A DNA stretch of 64,000 nucleotides from assembly GCA_051294375.1 (NCBI GenBank), contig CM119265.1, positions 2,339,268-2,403,267 on the forward strand. Direction: 5' to 3'. Both the position numbers and the translations under genes were made by a program. The stretch is from Paraspadella gotoi (Eukaryota > Chaetognatha). Positions within the stretch are counted from its first letter, which is position 1. Each line of letters starts with the position of its first letter. The notes under the pieces were generated by a model. The model ran no database searches, was not told where the DNA came from, and was given only the letters and a program-made list of their open reading frames with translations. Below are positions 51,463 through 64,000 of this stretch, one piece after another.

Positions 51463-54060
51463 TGGTGACACGAATTTAGGCGACTGTTCGCGCCACCTTT
51501 TGTTTGTAAAAAAAACTCATATGAAGAAGAAAAGACAAGTTTCCGATACATTGAGTGTCTACTGTCCAACGTAAACGGAAATAGATAAGAAAGTCTTTGC
51601 GGCGCCAACACGCATTGGAATATCCGTTCTTGTTTTTAAATAAAAGATGCATGAGTTGTAAACAAACTTCAAAATATTGTGGTAATCTATGACGTACGGA
51701 ACCTTTATTAACTTTTATTAACTTTGTCAACGATGTCAAAGTGTTATATCAAATCATATCACGTAAGATGATAAAAGGAAAAAAAATACATATCTAATTT
51801 TAATGGCAACTAAACGTGATATTAAAAGAAATCATGAGTCATTACATCCTAACATGCTTATTTAAACAAATATATGCAGCATGCAAAAATAAAATAAAAT
51901 TAAAAACTTTTGGGTTCCGCATTAAAAAAAAAGAAAACGACAAATGCAGAAACCGTAACACATATTTGCCTGAATTAATCGCTATCATGCTAAAGTTTTA
52001 TTGATAGTTTTTTTTTAACTCTATGTTTTTTATCGACTGTAGAATGAAAATACTTTTCATTTTTCGTTAAAAAAAGTATTGTACTATGTACTCAATATAT
52101 AAACAGTTTTGTCAAATTCTTTTTTTTCTTCTCATCTCTCAACTTCTCGTAACCCTGTCGAAGGCAGTGATTTTGATTCGGGTATTTTCAACAATGAAAT
52201 TGGAACTTAAATAACTATTATTTCTTTTTTTCCCACTGATAAATATGAAACACTCTTTATTAAAAAAACGGTTTGGCTATAGTTAACTTCTCCTTATGAC
52301 ATAGAACTTACTGGGTGAATTTCTATGCTTTCAAAATACGGTAAGACATGATTTCTTTCACGTCAATCATTCAATTACATATCTGCCATAATTAAGATGA
52401 AACTAAAACGATTTTTTTTTAGGTAAGAACAACTTTTAAAGATTAAATTGCTCGTCAGATCTATCGCGTTTTTTTAGATATACTACTGCTTAGGCAAAAT
52501 AACGGCACACTATATTTTAAAACTTTTTCCCTTTTTTTTCCAGTATTTTTTTTCTCTCTTTAACCTTCTGCTGTCTCTTCTTTTTCTCTCTTTCTCTCTG
52601 TCTTTCTCTCTTTCTCTCTGTCTTTCTCTCCCTTTCTCCTACTTTTCTGTCCTCATATTTTTGTGTCATCCCTTCATTTCTTCCTTAACCTTTATTTTCC
52701 TTCCTCTCAATCTCTGTTTTTCTCTCCTCTCTGATTCTCTTCTTTCCCTGTTGTTATTTTTTCTTTCTCTCAATTGTTCTCGTTTTCCCCCCTCTCCCCA
52801 TATATTAATTTCTTTCCACTCTTTCTCCTCTCCCTTCAATTTTTTTCACCCATTCTCTCTCTTCTCTCATCTTTTTCTCATTCTCACTCATTTTTGCATT
52901 CATATTCATACTGGATGTATGAAAATCTTTAAAATGTAATGTAAGAAAAAAAATCTAGGGTATTGTATGATTTTAGTGGAAGTTTGGTTGCCAAGCAGAT
53001 TTAAAAAGTCGACAGATTTTTGCGGAAATTTTTTCCGCAAAAAACCTGTCGATTGAGAGAAATTAATTTGCTGACGCTTCCCCTTTCAATAAAAGAAGGC
53101 GGTTTTTTTTAATTCGTCAACTTTAGTGTGTTTCTCATCTATTAAAACTATAAATAAGTCAAAAATCGAGCTTTAGTTCAAATAAAACGCACCTCACAAA
53201 TCCTCACAAATTAAAAGTAGGCTTAAAATTTTTTTTGCAGCTAAAGTATTAAATATTTTGCCCTAATTTTTTAGGTACCAGAAGCACCAACAATAGGGAA
53301 TATTTGATTAGAATTGTGGACATTTTGAAGTATTTTCGTTTAACAAATTGTAATAAAATGTAAAAATGTAAGTTTTTGACTAGTCAATTTAAAAATTAAT
53401 TCTATAGGCAAACAATAAATGACTAATGGCAAATGAAACCAACTCAGAGGTAAAGAAGATAAGAAGGACCCAAATTCCGGAGTAAAGAATTTTTCTTCAA
53501 TGATCTTGGCGTTCAAATCTCAAGACAAAAGTCAAAATGGACAAAAATGGACATGATTTTTTTTATTAAAAGTAGCAAAAATGATATTGATTCTTGATTA
53601 GAAAATGCGGCAGATGATTTCAATTAATCCGTAGTCTCGCCAAATTTGTCTTAGAGTTAAAATTTAATCATTTTTGTTGGTAATATTCTAACAATATTGA
53701 AAAAAGTGTTTTTTTTGCTAAATTCCTCGATAGAAATCACTGCCCGAAATACTTTTTTTTTAATTTAAAAAAAAAATATTGAATCATTTATCTTTTATAA
53801 TCATTACGACGTCACTAATTATATTTCGTTGTTGTTTTAATTCGGTTGTTGTAAAAGTTTATTCTAAATTAGAAATATAAATCTCGATTCTCATACAGTT
53901 TTACATGTACGCGACATTAAAATCTAGTTAATTGACAAAGTTAGTTCAAAGGTACACCTAACATAAATGATGAAACAAATCTCTTTTTTTTTTCGATTAA
54001 ATGTTCACCTGCTCTCACCTAAATTCAATGTGCTCATTTTTTTTTCACAACGATAAGTAG
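51463..54060. other. Unique AT-rich intergenic DNA, no gene seen
   Basis: About 2.6 kb without a plausible gene. It includes a C/T-rich stretch (52540-52910) and one strong hairpin (53009-53052, listed separately). Confidence 0.6.
53009..53052. other. Near-perfect hairpin
   Basis: TCGACAGATTTTTGCGGAAA is followed after a short T run by its near-complement TTTCCGCAAAAAACCTGTCGA. It gives a stem of about 19 bp with a minimal loop. No element ends or miRNA-type arms were found. Confidence 0.75.
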
Positions 54061-54076
54061 TTAGTCAATCAAGGAA

Positions 54077-54174
54077 ACGCCGCTGCCGCCCCTGCCGCTC
54101 CGGCCGCTGCCGCCCCTGCCGCTTCGGCCGCTGTCGTCCCTGCCGCTGCCGCCGCTGCCGCTGCCGCCGCCGCT
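54077..54174. repeat. GCC/GCT hexamer repeat
   Basis: GCCGCTGCCGCC units, including a duplicated 45-bp phrase starting CCGCTGCCGCCCCTGCCGCT. It sits upstream of the gene at 54539. Confidence 0.88.
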
Positions 54175-54538
54175 GAAGACGACAATTTTTTTTCTTCCCC
54201 CACACATTTTTTCTTAAATCGGAAAAACATTTTCTCGTGAGCCCCCTGCCTTTCGTCTAACAGTATTGACTATAGTATAGAATACTTTGTAGTTTGTATA
54301 TAGTAACAAAACGACTTTTATTGTAAATTTCGCTCGGAAAGATAAGCGTCGAACGTTTTGACTTTAGTTTATCATAAAAATTTAAAAATGAAAAAAAAAC
54401 AACAATTTTTCACTGACAGAAAACATAGATAAAAAGTCTAATTGATACAATACAAAAAAAAACAACCAAAAATTAAACAAAGAAGATAAAAAATAAATAA
54501 AAACAAAACAAAACAAAAAAACAAAAACAAAACAGAAA

Positions 54539-54611
54539 ATGACTTCGTTGCTGCCTCGAATCAACGCGTCATCGATCGCTCGTCGGCATACCTCGTTTTC
54601 TTCTTCAACTA

Positions 54612-54643
<32 letters not shown>

Positions 54644-55133
54644 ACGCCGCCACCGCCGCCGCAACGTCACCGTGACTACCATGGCGTCCGCCACGCCCCA
54701 ACGCCATCTATCAAGAAAGAGTTGGTGAGGTCAGGTTCCTTCAAATCGGAAGAAGAGATTCCTGAGTTTATCACCACCGAACAAATGAACAAGGGTAAGG
54801 GAAGAGGCTCTCTTCTCCAAAGGCGCCTCATTTCTGTTTCCTTTATCTTTTAATCTTAACATCTAACCTAAGGCTAAATATGTTCTTTAACTTATGATCC
54901 AACCCCTAATCTAATTCTAATCTCTAACCCTATATCCAAGTCTTTAAACTTAATTCTTAATCATAATTACTAACGTAGTCCTAAATCTTAATCACTTAAC
55001 TAATCTTTAACTTCATCCATGTCCCAAATTTCAAACCAAATATCTTTACATTTCTTCAATCTATTGATCACAGCAGCACGATAGCTTGACCGGAAAATCC
55101 TTTTTTTTTATTTTCCCCAAATTTTACTTTCCT

Positions 55134-55165
<32 letters not shown>

Positions 55166-55917
55166 CATTATTTTCCATTTCATTATTTTCCATTCATTAT
55201 TTTCCATATTCCATTTCTCATTTTCCATTTCCATTTCCTTATTCTCCTATTTATTCCCCATTTTCCATTTCCTTATTTTCCATATTCCATTTCCTCATTT
55301 TCCATTTTCTTATTTTCCATATTCCATTTTCTCATTTTCCATTTTCCATTTCCTTATTTTCCAAATTCATTTTCCAATTTTCCTTTTCCTCATTTTCCAT
55401 TTTCCATTTCCTTATTGTCCATTTTCTATTTTCTATTTCATTATTTTCCTTTTCCTTATTTTCCATATTCCATTTCCTCATTTTCCATTTCATTTTTTTT
55501 CATATTGCATTTCCTCATTTTTCCATTCCTTATTTTCCATATTCCATTTCCTCATTTTCCATTTCCTTATTTTCAATTTTCCATTTCGTAATTTCCCATT
55601 TCCCAATTTCAATTTTCTATTTTCTATTTTTAAATTTTCTCATTTCTAATGTTTTACTTTCTCCCTTTTTTTCGATTTTCCACCACTCTCTACCTCCAGC
55701 GACAGGCTACCGCCGGATCCGCCTGGCGAATCGCCTGATCATCGCCACCATCTTCGCCTGTTACGTCACCATTCAATTTGCGAGGGCGGAGGCGGCGAGT
55801 GGCCGAAGTGTCACGCGTGACAATTTGGAGTGGCATCGGCAGCAAGGGGGAAAGGGCGGTGCGACGGGCGGAAGGAGCGTTGATGACGTTTTAGGGGACA
55901 AGCGCAAGGGAGACTGA
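54539..55917 (+). CDS. Small single-pass, probably mitochondrial protein (157 aa)
   Basis: Two exons, 54539-54794 and 55700-55917, joined in phase 1 (donor AAGG/GTAAGG, acceptor CCTCCAG); the total is divisible by three. The start ATG follows an A-rich leader. The N-terminus (MTSLLPRINASSIARRHTSF) is rich in R, S and hydroxylated residues with no acidic residue, like a mitochondrial presequence. A poly-Pro run (GCC repeat) follows, then IPEFITTEQMNKATGYRRIR, one membrane segment LIIATIFACYVTIQFA (about residues 99-114) and a polar tail with DNLEWHRQ. Size and layout recall small inner-membrane assembly factors, but no family motif is certain. The intron holds a MITE end and a minisatellite. 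Confidence 0.65.
54806..55075 (-). mobile_element. MITE-like element, copy F, in intron
   Basis: Begins GGCTCTCTTCTCCAAAGGCG, the reverse complement of the right end of copies C and E. It continues with CTAACCC/CTAATC-type repeats (the telomere-like core inverted). The far end near 55075 is unclear. It starts about 10 nt after the donor of the 54539 gene. Confidence 0.6.
55125..55640. repeat. TTTTCCATTTTCCA minisatellite
   Basis: About 500 bp of TTTTCCA/TTTCCTCA units with ATTCC variants filling the intron. The pyrimidine bias would serve the downstream acceptor. Confidence 0.93.
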
Positions 55918-55918
55918 A

Positions 55919-55920
<2 letters not shown>

Positions 55921-55952
<32 letters not shown>
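55921..55952. repeat. (CT)n microsatellite
   Basis: CT run starting three bases after the stop codon of the 54539 gene, so probably in its 3' UTR. 55953-56463 is AT-rich with no further gene. Confidence 0.95.
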
Positions 55953-55954
<2 letters not shown>

Positions 55955-56463
55955 ATTTGCTTGTTAGTGTCGATGTTACGAAGAAATATAAAGAAAAGTA
56001 AATAACTTGAAATAAGTTAAAGTGTTCTTTTGTCTTCAGTTCGTATTCTATTTATTTTTTGAGGTCACCTTTCGTCGAAGTTACGTAAATGTACTTTTAG
56101 CTTTAAAACAAAACAACATCGACGCTATAAATTTATACGAGTACAAAGATCCGTCTTATTTCCTATTAAATTAAGTCTCTATCCTAGAAAAATTCATTAG
56201 CTCAAGTTTATAAAAAAAGAAAAATTGTATTTTTTTAATTTTTTAAAAACTTTTGTAGCCAGAATAGATTTAGGAAGAAGATAGAATTTAACTTTCTTCA
56301 TCTCATGGTTTCATTCTAAATTAAGATAAAAAGAAGAATTAATTAATAAAAAAAACCACAATAAACAAAATAAACAAATCACAAAAAAAAAAAGAAAACC
56401 AAAATCAAATTGCCACAAAATAAAACTCGCTCTCACGATGATCGTTCGCGTCGTTGATTTTTC

Positions 56464-62517
<6,054 letters not shown>

Positions 62518-62805
62518 GAGGAGAGAGGAGAGGGAGGAAGGAGGGAGGAAGGAGGGAGGAGGGAGGAGGAAATAGGAGAAAGGAGGAAAGAGGGAGGAGG
62601 AAAGAGGGAGGAAGAGGAAAGAGGGAGGAATAAGAAGAAAGAGGGAGGAGAGGAGGAAAGAGGGAAGAAGGAGGAAAGGAGGAGGAAAGAGGGAGGAAAG
62701 GAGGAAAGAGGGAGGAGGAAAGAGGGAGGAAAGGAGAAAGAAAGAGGAAAGGAGAAAATAGGGAGGAAAGAGGGAGAAAAGGAGGAAAGAGTGAGGAAGC
62801 TTGTA
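62518..62805. repeat. GGAGGAAAGAGG minisatellite, 3' UTR of gene A
   Basis: Purine-only repeat directly after the gene A stop codon and before its likely poly(A) signal. Confidence 0.9.
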
Positions 62806-62853
62806 AAAGTTTTTTTTTCAAATTGAATTATTTAATATTCATAATATAATCAC

Positions 62854-62859
62854 AATAAA
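62854..62859 (+). terminator. Poly(A) signal for gene A
   Basis: AATAAA about 340 nt downstream of the gene A stop. It is the first such hexamer after the stop. 62860-63405 holds no gene and is the likely promoter region of gene B. Confidence 0.5.
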
Positions 62860-63405
62860 AGTTTTAAAAGCTAAATTCTGAATACATCATCATGTTGAAA
62901 TCCCTGGCTGCTTACTTAAATAACATAATTCTTGAATTAAACGAACTTCTAGTCATTATTTACTGCTAGTGAGTTAGACCCATTGAATATTTTTCCCTAG
63001 ATAGAATCACAACTCTAAAACATTTGTAAAATTTTCACTTCGAGTTCATTTGTTCATCTGGTCGCATCGCGGCAATCGGGTGTTGCCGTCCCTCTAGCGG
63101 ATCGAGCGCGAAACTGTAGTTACGTTTAAAAACAAAATCGAAATTTATTGAAAGACTTGAAATTTACAGATCGTAATTGATCTCAATTTTTACTAACAAA
63201 ACTTTTGATAGAATTATTTTTGAACAAAAAAAATTAAGAAAACTTATCTTCTTTAATTTCGAGTTTTACCGACGAACATTTTTTTTAATTAGATTTCTTT
63301 TCCTCGTCTTTTTTTTATTTTTTACTCTTTTTCTAATTTATTAATTTTAATCAAAAGTCAAATGTTTTAAAAATTAAGACGGTTTTTGTTTAACCGCGTT
63401 TCAAA

Positions 63406-63609
63406 ATGACGCCGTGGAGGTCTTCCGTCCTCAGCGCAGCCTGGCGCCTCAGCGCCGCCAGCGGCAGATCGAGGACGCTGCAGGCGCCGCCGTCGACGCA
63501 GCCGCTGTCGCCGCTGACGCTGCTGATGAGAGGGAAATGCGACGAGCCTCCGAAGAAGAAAGAATTCACAGAGAAAGATTGGATGAGGGTGATTGATTGA
63601 TTGATTGAG

Positions 63610-63686
<77 letters not shown>

Positions 63687-63901
63687 AATTGATTGATTGA
63701 TTGATTGATTGACTCAGGTGATGGGCATCGAGGATTACAAGCCCCGAGGGACGGTGATCCACAACTACGAACGGCCGGAGCCCTACACAGGAAGAAGTCT
63801 TAAGACGGACGAGTATTCTGTCGCTGAACAAGGTGATGACCGATTTGATGGGGCTGTTGCTGAAGCTGTAGGCTATTTACGTTTTAGTATACCTCTTTCT
63901 G

Positions 63902-63934
<33 letters not shown>

Positions 63935-64000
63935 GTCTCTCTCACCAGAGCGTCTCCTCAGCACACTGCGTCAGTTCCAACCCGGATCTGAACCGAGTTT
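63406..64000 (+). CDS. Gene B, tandem paralogue of gene A (5' part; runs off the window)
   Basis: Exons 63406-63588, 63718-63832 and 63949 onward, in phases 0 and 1 as in gene A; exon 1 is also 183 nt. The N-terminus (MTPWRSSVLSAAWRLSAASG, then RSRTLQ) is presequence-like, with the first acidic residue near position 46. It continues EKDWMR, VMGIEDYKPRGTVIHNYERP, LKTDEYSVAEQ and ERLLSTLRQFQPGSEPS. Compared with gene A the core keeps DWM, GI-x-x-YK-x-R, YER, EYS and LL-S-x-LRQF. Whether YWDLWL repeats follow cannot be seen. The tandem position and the same intron phases indicate local duplication. Confidence 0.72.
63589..63717 (+). repeat. Intron 1 of gene B, almost entirely (GATT)n
   Basis: The 129-bp intron runs from GTGATTGATT to TTGACTCAG. 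About nine tenths of it is GATT units with two or three point changes. It is a GT-AG intron by position and by frame. Confidence 0.85.
63903..63943. repeat. (CT)n microsatellite in intron 2 of gene B
   Basis: CT run ending a few bases before the CTCACCAG acceptor. Confidence 0.95.

Overview
The window is nuclear DNA of a metazoan, most likely an invertebrate. It has spliced genes with GT-AG introns, a bestrophin channel gene, an XK-related-like membrane protein, a Tc1/mariner relic, tRNA-derived SINEs and MITE-like elements. Simple repeats are extremely abundant: (CT)n/(GA)n, GATT, CATT, GTC, ATC and TTTC. The species cannot be named from sequence alone. There are three N gaps (260-359, 36453-36477, 45588-45612). 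Several repeated blocks differ from each other only by 1-nt indels, which suggests leftover long-read error, so an apparent frameshift need not be a real mutation.

Layout. 1-4380: a scaffold edge, a gap, then about 4 kb of almost pure A/T. 4380-12468: repeats only, including a solo-LTR candidate (7673-8333) and a broken Tc1 element (about 9620-10240). 12469-14700, minus strand: an intronless 743-aa multi-pass membrane protein. 14.7-22.8 kb: microsatellites, one SINE and one MITE, no convincing gene. 22.8-35.2 kb, plus strand: seven exons of a bestrophin whose N-terminal exons were not found. 35.2-47.9 kb: repeats and gene-poor DNA. 47.9-51.4 kb, plus strand: exons of a Ser/Pro-rich protein with a heptad SPxNxxx array; this is either its own gene or a distant C-terminal tail of the bestrophin. 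54.5-55.9 kb: a two-exon gene for a small, probably mitochondrial, single-pass protein. 56.5-62.5 kb: a six-exon gene for a 1629-aa low-complexity protein with nine copies of YWDLWL. 63.4-64.0 kb: the start of its tandem paralogue, cut by the window end.

Most notable is the 56.5-64.0 kb pair. Both genes have a 183-nt first exon encoding a presequence-like N-terminus, the same intron phases (0, then 1) and a shared core (YKxR...EYS...LRQFxP). The upstream gene has an unfamiliar array of nine aromatic YWDLWL motifs followed by one C-terminal membrane segment. I know no family with this architecture. Introns in the window are often mostly microsatellite, in one case about 90% GATT repeat, so simple repeats must be tolerated or used as splicing signals.

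Apart from the bestrophin fold and the Tc1 transposase, functional names here are tentative. No two genes can be placed in a common pathway on sequence evidence, although three neighbouring genes at 54.5-64 kb share presequence-like N-termini.
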